Shown here: in pieces, positions 57,841 through 64,000 of the stretch
Layout: every line of letters starts with the position of its first letter
Position numbering within the stretch: position 1 is the stretch's first letter
Source: Hymenobacter sp. YIM 151500-1
GTDB taxonomy: Bacteria > Bacteroidota > Bacteroidia > Cytophagales > Hymenobacteraceae
Reading direction: 5' to 3'
Assembly: GCF_025979885.1 (NCBI RefSeq)
Contig: NZ_CP110139.1
Span: forward strand, 3,115,501-3,179,500
Length of the DNA: 64,000 nt
Position numbers and translations under genes: made by a program
Notes under the pieces: generated by a model
What the model saw: only the letters and a program-made list of their open reading frames with translations
What the model was told of the DNA's origin: nothing
The model's database searches: none

Positions 57841-59940
57841 TCACCGCACCCGCACCAGCCGGGCCCGGCCGCTGGCCCCGGCCGAGTCGTTCCAGCGCAC
57901 GATGTACCAGCCGGCCCGCAGCAGGCCGGGCGGCGCCAGGCGCAGCACGTTCACGCCCTGCTGATAGTCCAGCAGAGTGCCGCCCAGGTAGCGGCCCACC
58001 GCGTCGTAGAACCGCAGGGTGAGCGTGCCGGCGCCGGTGCCGAGGTATTGCAGCTGTAGGTTGTTGTCGGCGTCGGTGAGGGGGTTGGGGAAGAAGCGCA
58101 GGCCGTCGGTAGCCAGGGTGGCGTCGTCGGTGACGAGCACGGGGCGGGCGTTGTCCAACGTACCATCGGGGCGGCGCAGGCGCAGGCGGTAGTAGCTCAG
58201 GCCCGGCAGGGGCCGGGGGTCCGGGAGGCGGTATTGCCCGCTGGCGGCGCCGGCTGCCACGGCGCCCACCCGCTGCCAGCCAGCCGTGGTATCAACCGGA
58301 GCCCGCTCCACCACAAACTCCTGCACAAAGCACTCGGCGCGGGTGGTCCACTGCACCTCGGCGCCGGCGCTGCCCAGGTTGCGGGCCACCTGCCCCGTCA
58401 GCGGGGCGGGCAGCATGGGTGCCGGCCCGCAGGAGCCCGGCACGAAGCTTTTGGTGCGCAGCACAAACCGGCCGCCGGCAATGTCGCTGGCCTGGGCCAG
58501 GGTGCGGCTGCGCTGCCCGCGGCCAATAGCATAGTGCATCACGGCCGCAGGCAAAATCAGGTGGGAAAGCTGCTGGGCGTGCCCCAGCTCGTGCAGCACC
58601 ACCGACTCAAAATCCAGCTGACTGCCTACCGGGCTGCCGGGCCCAAACTGCCAGGGTGCGGCATCATCGAGCTGCATGTCAACCTCGTGCACGCTGAAAC
58701 GCACGGTGCCGTCGGGCTGGTAGCAGCCGCGGTAGTAGCTGGTGGTGCGGCCCAGCACGCCCGTCGGCAGCTCGCCGCCGCTGTCGAAGCCCACGGCGTT
58801 TTCGCCGTCGTCGGCGGGGCCGCGGCCGGTGCGGGGCGTGCCCAGCGCCCAGTTGATGCCGGTTTGGCAGCGCCACGCCGCCAAGGCCCGCTGAAAGGCG
58901 GCGCTGGCGGCGGTGTTGGCGTTCAAGCTGCTTTCAAACCGGAACGAGAGGCCGCCGGCACCGTTCTGGTCCTGGTGGCCCGCCACCACGCGCTGGCCCG
59001 TGCGCGAGTCCTGCACGTTGGTGGCCGCGTAGGTGACGACCACCGGCACGGCGCTCAGCGCCGCCACCAGCCCCGACGTGGTGACGCGCACCACGCCCGT
59101 CCCGGCCGGGTCGCCGGTGGCGCTATTGGAAGGTACCCGCACCCGAATCTGGGTGTCGGTCCAAGCTACGTAGTCGCCGTCCTGCACCCGCGTGAAGGTG
59201 TTGCCGCCGTCGTTGGCATTGCGAAACTCCACCGTGCCGCGCGCCGCCCCGAAGCCCGAGCCGCTGATGGTCAGCACCTGCCCTGTGCCGGCCGTTAGGG
59301 TCAGCGGGGCCAGCGTGCTGATAACCGGGGCCGCACCTTTGGCCGCGGTGGGCTGGCGGCGGGCCAGGGCTGCCGCCAGGGCCGGATTGGGCTGCACCTC
59401 CTGGGGCACGGCAGCGGTAGAAGCTGCTACTGCTTTATAAAAATCGGCATTCAGCTGCGGATACGTCCGAAATGGGTCGGCGGCGGTGGCCGTGGTCAGG
59501 TCGTAGCGCACGAAGCCTTGCTGGCTGGCATACACTTCCCAAGCCGGGCCGCCGGGGGCAGGTTGGGCCGAGGCGCGCAGAAAAAATACGCCCTGCTCGC
59601 CGGCCGCCAGGCGCAGCGTGTTAGTTAGCTGCTGCTGGTCGAGGCCCACGGTGCCGCCTTCGGTCAGCAGGGTCAGTTCGGAACCCGGCGCGGAGCCTTT
59701 CAACACCTTATATACCCGCAGCTGGTGGGCCGTGAAGATACGCCCATCGGCTGCCCGAAACCCTTGGCTGCCGAGCACTTCGGCTTCGAGCACTAGGGCA
59801 GCCTCGGCGGCACGTGCGGCCGGGGCTACCGGCGTCAGCAGGCAATGGGTTACGGGGCCCGAAGGCGCGGCTGGTTGGGGTTGGGCCTGGCTGGCGGCTG
59901 CGGCCGTCAGCAGTAACAAGAAAGTAGCTATGCGTTGCAT
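57841..59940 (-). CDS. T9SS-secreted metalloprotease with IPT domain
   Basis: 699 residues. Signal peptide (AAAASQAQPQ). A domain to about 200, then an IPT/TIG domain (VLTISGSGFGAARGTVEF), then a metzincin-type protease with VVLHELGHAQQLSH (HExxHxxxxxH, about 450) and a possible Met-turn VMHYA. A linker domain follows, and a T9SS sorting domain closes: RFFPNPLTDADNNLQLQY, LRFYDAVGRYLGG, LRAGWYIVRW. It should be secreted by the type IX system and cut extracellular proteins. Single gene. Confidence 0.9.
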   Translation of the reverse strand: MQRIATFLLLLTAAAASQAQPQPAAPSGPVTHCLLTPVAPAARAAEAALVLEAEVLGSQGFRAADGRIFTAHQLRVYKVLKGSAPGSELTLLTEGGTVGLDQQQLTNTLRLAAGEQGVFFLRASAQPAPGGPAWEVYASQQGFVRYDLTTATAADPFRTYPQLNADFYKAVAASTAAVPQEVQPNPALAAALARRQPTAAKGAAPVISTLAPLTLTAGTGQVLTISGSGFGAARGTVEFRNANDGGNTFTRVQDGDYVAWTDTQIRVRVPSNSATGDPAGTGVVRVTTSGLVAALSAVPVVVTYAATNVQDSRTGQRVVAGHQDQNGAGGLSFRFESSLNANTAASAAFQRALAAWRCQTGINWALGTPRTGRGPADDGENAVGFDSGGELPTGVLGRTTSYYRGCYQPDGTVRFSVHEVDMQLDDAAPWQFGPGSPVGSQLDFESVVLHELGHAQQLSHLILPAAVMHYAIGRGQRSRTLAQASDIAGGRFVLRTKSFVPGSCGPAPMLPAPLTGQVARNLGSAGAEVQWTTRAECFVQEFVVERAPVDTTAGWQRVGAVAAGAASGQYRLPDPRPLPGLSYYRLRLRRPDGTLDNARPVLVTDDATLATDGLRFFPNPLTDADNNLQLQYLGTGAGTLTLRFYDAVGRYLGGTLLDYQQGVNVLRLAPPGLLRAGWYIVRWNDSAGASGRARLVRVR

Positions 59941-60101
59941 TGAATGACGATATCGGGCCGTTATAGGGCGGCCATCGGTTCAAGGTACGGGTTTGAAAGC
60001 CGAACCCGCAAAAAAGAAATATGCACCGGCGCCGTCAACCTTTCGGCAGCCGGGCGTCTCCTATAACCGGTTTATCTTCTTCCTCTTATTTCTTTTCTTC
60101 G

Positions 60102-60776
60102 ATGCATCGTTTTGCTTGGCTACTGGCGGCCGGTCTGGCCGCGCCTCTGGGCGTTGGGGCCCAGACTGTTCCCGCCGCCCCCGACACTACCACGGGCCGC
60201 TCGGCCGCCTGGCAGCACCGCACGTTGCTCAAGCTGGGCACCGGCCTGACGCGGGGCTTTGAGTTAGGCGGATTTTCCGGCCTTTCGGTGCCGGTGGTGC
60301 TGGGGGTGGAGCGGAGCATAACGCCGGGCTGGAGTGTGTATGCCAACGGCTTCACGGGAGTGCGAGTGTATCAAGCCGAGCGTTTTCAACAGATGTATCC
60401 CGGCAGAAGACGCAACCTGCTCAGAAGTCCTGGTTTCGACCTTGGCGTTCGGTGGTACTACAATCAAACCAAGCGCCAGGCGAAGGGCAAGCCCTCCGGA
60501 CCGCTTATCGGCAACTACGTGGCGCTGCACTCGCCCACTCAGTTCTGGTATTCGGCTTACCGCCCTAACCGCTTCGTGTACGGCTACTCCGCCTTAATGC
60601 TAGTGTGGGGCCTGCAACGCCGCGTGGGCGGCCACGGTCTACTGGATGCCTACGTGGGAGCCGGCGTCAGCAACCCTCGCTACTTCCGATACGACGACCA
60701 AACCGGTGCCATACGCCAAGTGCGCCAGCTAGGCATTGCCACTGAGTTAGGAGTTAAGTTCAGCCTGATACCGTGA
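60102..60776 (+). CDS. Exported beta-rich (outer-membrane-like) protein
   Basis: 224 residues. Signal peptide (LAAPLGVGAQT), then LLKLGTGLTRGFELGGFSG, SITPGWSVYANGFTG, FDLGVRWYYNQTKRQ and a final strand LGIATELGVKFSLIP: a small outer-membrane barrel. Not recognised further. The ATG at 60102 begins the signal peptide; the upstream frame is pyrimidine-rich leader. Confidence 0.72.
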   Translation: MHRFAWLLAAGLAAPLGVGAQTVPAAPDTTTGRSAAWQHRTLLKLGTGLTRGFELGGFSGLSVPVVLGVERSITPGWSVYANGFTGVRVYQAERFQQMYPGRRRNLLRSPGFDLGVRWYYNQTKRQAKGKPSGPLIGNYVALHSPTQFWYSAYRPNRFVYGYSALMLVWGLQRRVGGHGLLDAYVGAGVSNPRYFRYDDQTGAIRQVRQLGIATELGVKFSLIP

Positions 60777-60978
60777 GGAGGTGAGGTGAAGAGGTAATGA
60801 GGTGACAGGTGACAGGTAAGAAGGAACGTCCTGCTGAGCTGGCCGAAGCATCTCTCCCGCTTCGTCTGCACGATTGAGATTAGCCCGCGGTAGAGATGCT
60901 TCGGCCAGCTCAGCAGGACCGTTCTTTCTTGCTTGTCACCTGTCACCTGTCACCTCATTACCTCTTCACCTCACCTCC
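60777..60978. repeat. Nested inverted repeat filling the gap between convergent stops
   Basis: The outer arms (GGAGGTGAGGTGAAGAGGTA and TACCTCTTCACCTCACCTCC) reach both stop codons exactly. The inner arms (CCTGCTGAGCTGGCCGAAGC and the inverse) belong to the 54815 family. One element appears inserted into the other. Confidence 0.8.
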
Positions 60979-61893
60979 TCAAAACAAGCTCCCCTGCACG
61001 GGCTGCTCGATGATGTGGGGCGGCGTTACGGCCAGGCCGGTTAGCTCGTGGAGGCGGTGCAGGAAGTGCTGGGCCCAGATGGGCGAGTGCAGGATGTCTT
61101 TCTGATGAATGAAGACGTACGCCTCGTGCAGGCCGGCTTCCAGCCAAGCCGCCAGACGCGCAGCCCAGTCCTCGGCGCGACGGAAGTCGGAGGCTACCAG
61201 GCCGTGGCCGTTGAGGCGCACCAGGGCTACGGGCGTGGTCAGGCGCTGGTGCAGCACGTCGCGGCGGCCGGCCACGTCGCTCAGCACCAGGGTTTTGCCC
61301 AGGGCCTCCAGTAGCGCCGACACCGCACTCAGCAGCTCCCTATCGGCGAACCAGCCGGGGTGGCGCAGCTCCACGGCCAGGGGCACGTAATCGGGAAAAT
61401 CGAGCAGGTAGCGCTCCAGGCGAGGCAGATGCTCGGGCCCGAAGGTGGGCGGCAGCTGCAAAAACGCTCTGCCCAGCGTGGGTCCCAGGCCCTCGATGGC
61501 CCGGCAAAACGAGGTCGTCAGGGCCTCGGTGTTGTAGAGCTGCCGGTCGTGGCTGATAACCTGGGGCAGCTTGGGGCAGAAGCGAAACGTATCGGGTACG
61601 GCTCCGCGCCACTTGCGCACGGTGGGCGCGTCGGGAATGCGGTAATGGGTGGTATTCAGCTCGATGCTGTTGAACTGCCGGGCGTAGTGGTGCAGATAGT
61701 CACTGTCGCGGATGCCAGCCGGAAAATAGCTGCCGAGCCAGGCCTTGTTGGTCCAGATGGGGCAGCCCACGTACACCCGCGGCGGCGCCGGCTGTGCTAC
61801 GCGCGCCCGCGCCAGCACCCCGGCCGTTTCGGGGTGGTCGGGTGGCAGGCGAAAGTCAACGTAGCGCAGGTCAGAAAGGCGGCCGAAATCCAT
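60979..61893 (-). CDS. DUF72 protein
   Basis: 304 residues. TIM-barrel-like DUF72 marks: VYVGCPIWTNKAWLGSYFP, FNSIELNTTHYRIP, FRFCPKLPQVISHD, LPLAVELRHPGWF-type strand (AVELRHPGWF) and ALVRLNGHG. Function unknown, widespread. The start MDFGRLSDLRYVDFRLPPD is family-like, and a TATCTTTG box ends only four bases before the ATG, so the mRNA is probably leaderless. Confidence 0.92.
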   Translation of the reverse strand: MDFGRLSDLRYVDFRLPPDHPETAGVLARARVAQPAPPRVYVGCPIWTNKAWLGSYFPAGIRDSDYLHHYARQFNSIELNTTHYRIPDAPTVRKWRGAVPDTFRFCPKLPQVISHDRQLYNTEALTTSFCRAIEGLGPTLGRAFLQLPPTFGPEHLPRLERYLLDFPDYVPLAVELRHPGWFADRELLSAVSALLEALGKTLVLSDVAGRRDVLHQRLTTPVALVRLNGHGLVASDFRRAEDWAARLAAWLEAGLHEAYVFIHQKDILHSPIWAQHFLHRLHELTGLAVTPPHIIEQPVQGSLF

Positions 61894-61897
61894 GGGC

Positions 61898-61905
61898 CAA
61901 AGATA
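61898..61905 (-). promoter_or_regulatory. -7 box TATCTTTG directly before the DUF72 ATG
   Basis: A full match to TAnnTTTG on the minus strand; four bases (GCCC) separate it from the ATG at 61893, so transcription would start at or next to the start codon. Confidence 0.5.
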
Positions 61906-61935
61906 CTTGGAGAGGTGGTGAGATGGTAAGGTGGT

Positions 61936-61966
61936 AAAAAACGTCCTGCTCCATCTGGCGTCCGCC
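61936..61966. repeat. CGTCCTGCTCCATCTGGCGT unit
   Basis: 29 bases identical to 48417-48445. The remainder of the 536-base gap 61894-62429 shows no credible gene; it becomes AT-rich from about 62200. Confidence 0.6.
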
Positions 61967-62368
61967 CCGCGAAGCAGCTCTACCGCGGGCTACCTTCCAC
62001 TGACTGCAACGGAGCCGGAGAAATATTCAGCCTACGCCTTCCTTTGGTTTGGCGGCGGCTCTGCACCCTGGCTTGGTGCGACACCTGCTCAGCGGGACTG
62101 TTTCTTACCCGCTACCTCCCAGGTCATAGTACATTTCCGCGACTTTTGCAACCTCCGATATTGCCAGGGTTACCCTGCGAAGCCAAAATTTTTTAACCGG
62201 CAGATAATCTTATTTGCCCGTGGGCTTCTCACCTTCTATCTATAATACAAAATACGCCTTCAGGAAACACAAACGGACATTTCGCCAAGTTCTAGTGAAT
62301 AATTTAAATGCAAATTTTCTTTAAAAAGGTAAATTCATTATACTTGGCCTGTGCTATTCCAGGCGGAA

Positions 62369-62403
62369 TTGCACTGGCAGTTTGGAAGTCACTTCTAGAT
62401 TTG
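62369..62403 (+). promoter_or_regulatory. Candidate promoter for rlpA
   Basis: TTG at 62369-62371 and TAGATTTG at 62396-62403 (exact TAnnTTTG), 24 bases apart, slightly long. The ATG follows 26 bases after the box. Confidence 0.4.
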
Positions 62404-62429
62404 TCGCACTCACCAACCAAGAGCACAAA

Positions 62430-63257
62430 ATGAAGTTGACTACACGACTGCATGTCTCGGGCTTGATGATGGCCATGTACCTCTTGTTGCTGCCGGCCTT
62501 CTCTGCGCCGGCCCGCGCCAGTAGGTTCAGTGATGATGAAAAAGCCCCGGCCGCTTCGGCCAAAAAGGCCACCGTTCTGCGGGGCCGCGCTTCCTGGTAC
62601 GGCCGCGAGCATCAGGGCCTGCGCACCAGCAACGGCGAGCGGTTCGACCGCAACAAGTACACCTGCGCCCACAAAACCCTGCCTTTCGGCACGCGGCTGC
62701 GCGTTACCAACCCCCAAACCGGCAAGGCCGTGGTGGTGCGCGTTACGGACCGCGGCCCCTTCCGCCACCAGCGCATCCTCGACCTGGCCGAAATTGCGGC
62801 CCGCCCCCTGGGCATCGTTACGCACGGCGCAGTAGGGGTAGTAGCTGAAATAGTACCCGTCGACACCCCCCTGGGCCCCACCGACGCCCCCGCCGACCTG
62901 GCCCTGCTGGCCGCTGAACCCGCCGCTACCGCCGAAGCCGGCCTGCACACCGACATTCGTACGGGCACCACCGAGGCCCAGGACGTAGCCGCTACGCCCG
63001 AACCCGCCGCTACCTACGTTATTCAGGCCGGCACCTTCGGCGACCCGCGCAACGCTCAGGCCGTGATGGACAAGATTCAAAGCGTGGTAGACGCCAAAAC
63101 GCTGGTGTCGGTAGCCGCCGCCACTACTGCGAAAGGCAAAACCGTGAGCCGGGTGTTGGTAGGCCGTTTTGCCACCTCCGCCGAAGCCGATGTGGTACGC
63201 CGCCGCTTGCAGCAGGTGGGCGTGTCGGGCCTGGTACGGCAGAGCGAGAATCTGTAG
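62430..63257 (+). CDS. rlpA: RlpA-like lytic transglycosylase with SPOR domain
   Basis: 275 residues. Signal peptide (LLPAFSAPARAS), then the double-psi barrel of RlpA: GRASWYGREHQGLRTSNGERF, CAHKTLPFGTRLRVTNP and VRVTDRGPFRHQRILDLAEIAA with the catalytic Asp/Glu region. A Pro/Ala linker leads to a SPOR domain (TYVIQAGTFGDPRNAQAVMDK, SRVLVGRFATSAEAD) that binds denuded glycan at septa. It cuts peptidoglycan at division or in the wall. Confidence 0.92.
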   Translation: MKLTTRLHVSGLMMAMYLLLLPAFSAPARASRFSDDEKAPAASAKKATVLRGRASWYGREHQGLRTSNGERFDRNKYTCAHKTLPFGTRLRVTNPQTGKAVVVRVTDRGPFRHQRILDLAEIAARPLGIVTHGAVGVVAEIVPVDTPLGPTDAPADLALLAAEPAATAEAGLHTDIRTGTTEAQDVAATPEPAATYVIQAGTFGDPRNAQAVMDKIQSVVDAKTLVSVAAATTAKGKTVSRVLVGRFATSAEADVVRRRLQQVGVSGLVRQSENL

Positions 63258-63284
63258 ACACCCTATTTAGCTGATACTGAGAGA

Positions 63285-63318
63285 AAAGCCGCCGGCGCCT
63301 AGCGTCGGCGGCTTTTTC
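63285..63318 (+). terminator. Rho-independent terminator
   Basis: AAAAGCCGCCG pairs with CGGCGGCTTTTT after rlpA. Confidence 0.8.
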
Positions 63319-63392
63319 GTTGCAACCTATCGGCTGGTGCCAGGCTCCAAAGTACAGTTTTGTCTTCTACCTATGTTTTTATGCACAAAATA

Positions 63393-64000
63393 ATGAAGAA
63401 GCTTTTGCTTTTAGCAGTAAGTAGCACCCTGGCTTTACCCACACTGGCGCAAACCGAACAAGGCTCCAAGCTAATAGGAGTGAGCGTGGGGGGCTTGGCC
63501 TACCGCACCGACAAAAAGAACAATAACTTTTCAGCGACGCTGTATCCGTCGATGGGGGTGTTTGTAGCCAACAATCTGCTGGTAGGTAGCAACGTGCTGC
63601 TAGGCTACCAGCGCTTACGCTTCGAAACCAGTTTTGCAGACCAAACGAGTCGGAGTTTTTCTTACGGCCTGACGCCTTTTGCGCGTTACTATGTGCCGGG
63701 CACTGGCCGGCACCGTTTCTTTGGGCAGCTAAGCGCAGGAGTACACTGGAACAGCTACCGCTCCAGAAAAGAGAGTGTAAACCAGCCCATTGAAACGAGC
63801 CGCCAGACAATCAGGTCCTTTACGTACGGGGGCGCGCTGGGCTACAATTATTTCCTGAGTCAAAATGCCGCTCTTGAAGTTACGGCCGGCTACAACCGTT
63901 ACAGCCAGAAGCCTGGCAACGGCTCCTATGGTGACTTGGACATCCAGGCGGGTTTTTCCATCTTCCTCCCCTCCAAGAAAGCTGCTGCATCTGGTAACTA
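63393..64000 (+). CDS. Outer-membrane barrel-like protein (cut by window end)
   Basis: About 202 residues are visible, and the final two bases (TA) start what is probably the stop codon, so almost the entire gene is here. Signal peptide MKKLLLLAVSSTLALPTLAQ, then strands LYPSMGVFVANNLLVGSNVLL, LTPFARYYVPG, FFGQLSAGVHW, YGGALGYNYFLSQNAALEV and DIQAGFSIFLPSKK: a PorT/OmpW-like small barrel. An ATG four codons upstream (63381) is also possible. Function unknown. Confidence 0.78.
   Translation, partial: MKKLLLLAVSSTLALPTLAQTEQGSKLIGVSVGGLAYRTDKKNNNFSATLYPSMGVFVANNLLVGSNVLLGYQRLRFETSFADQTSRSFSYGLTPFARYYVPGTGRHRFFGQLSAGVHWNSYRSRKESVNQPIETSRQTIRSFTYGGALGYNYFLSQNAALEVTAGYNRYSQKPGNGSYGDLDIQAGFSIFLPSKKAAASGN

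Noticed and set aside
61931..62245. Plus-strand ORF of 104 codons
   Set aside because: Starts in repeat DNA, has no recognisable domain and ends in the AT-rich promoter region of rlpA.

Overview
The window looks like a chromosomal segment of a GC-rich Bacteroidota of the Cytophagales, most like Hymenobacter. The reasons are type IX secretion sorting domains, a TonB-dependent receptor paired with a SusF/E-like small lipoprotein, many LxxC lipoproteins, a bacillithiol-reductase-type YpdA, almost no Shine-Dalgarno sequences, and -7 promoter boxes of the TAnnTTTG / TATCTTCG type. This placement is inference from gene content. No rRNA, tRNA, CRISPR array or prophage was seen.

Layout. 1-9.7 kb: end of a TonB-dependent receptor with its lipoprotein, a CDF metal exporter, an MFS transporter, small envelope proteins, an SSAT-like acetyltransferase and a prolyl oligopeptidase. 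9.9-22.8 kb: a minus-strand block of about 13 kb that is the most interesting part. In transcription order it encodes a DUF4272 protein, a lipoprotein with a VWA-like fold, a small 3-TM protein, a tubulin/FtsZ-like GTPase, two AT-rich ORFs separated by one in-frame TGA, a 1155-residue protein with an Hsp70/actin-type ATPase, a DUF559 nuclease embedded in repeats, a membrane coiled-coil protein, a MotA-like channel with a long helical tail, and a MotB/OmpA-like partner. This reads as one trans-envelope machine that combines tubulin-fold, actin-fold and ion-driven-motor parts. 22.9-26.8 kb: sugar nucleotidyltransferase, LemA with two TPM proteins, and a DnaQ-type exonuclease.

26.8-39.5 kb is accessory: a T9SS-secreted protein broken by an in-frame TAG, two tandem outer-membrane paralogues, a 41-bp repeat array, polA, a family of lipocalin-like lipoproteins with one dead copy, an IS5-family element inserted in a decayed IS1-family element, and a copied 5' fragment of ypdA. 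39.7-64 kb returns to ordinary genes: ypdA, an SGNH esterase with a FadL channel, cyanophycinase-like peptidase, bestrophin, MgtE, ArfB, M13 peptidase, ACT protein, NTF2-like protein, NmrA-like reductase with divergent HxlR regulator, GIN-domain protein, KAS III-like enzyme, a T9SS metalloprotease, DUF72 and RlpA.

The intergenic spaces are filled with several unrelated families of palindromic repeats. Many start at or within two bases of a stop codon and some fill the whole gap between two genes. In at least two genes the last codons come from the repeat itself.
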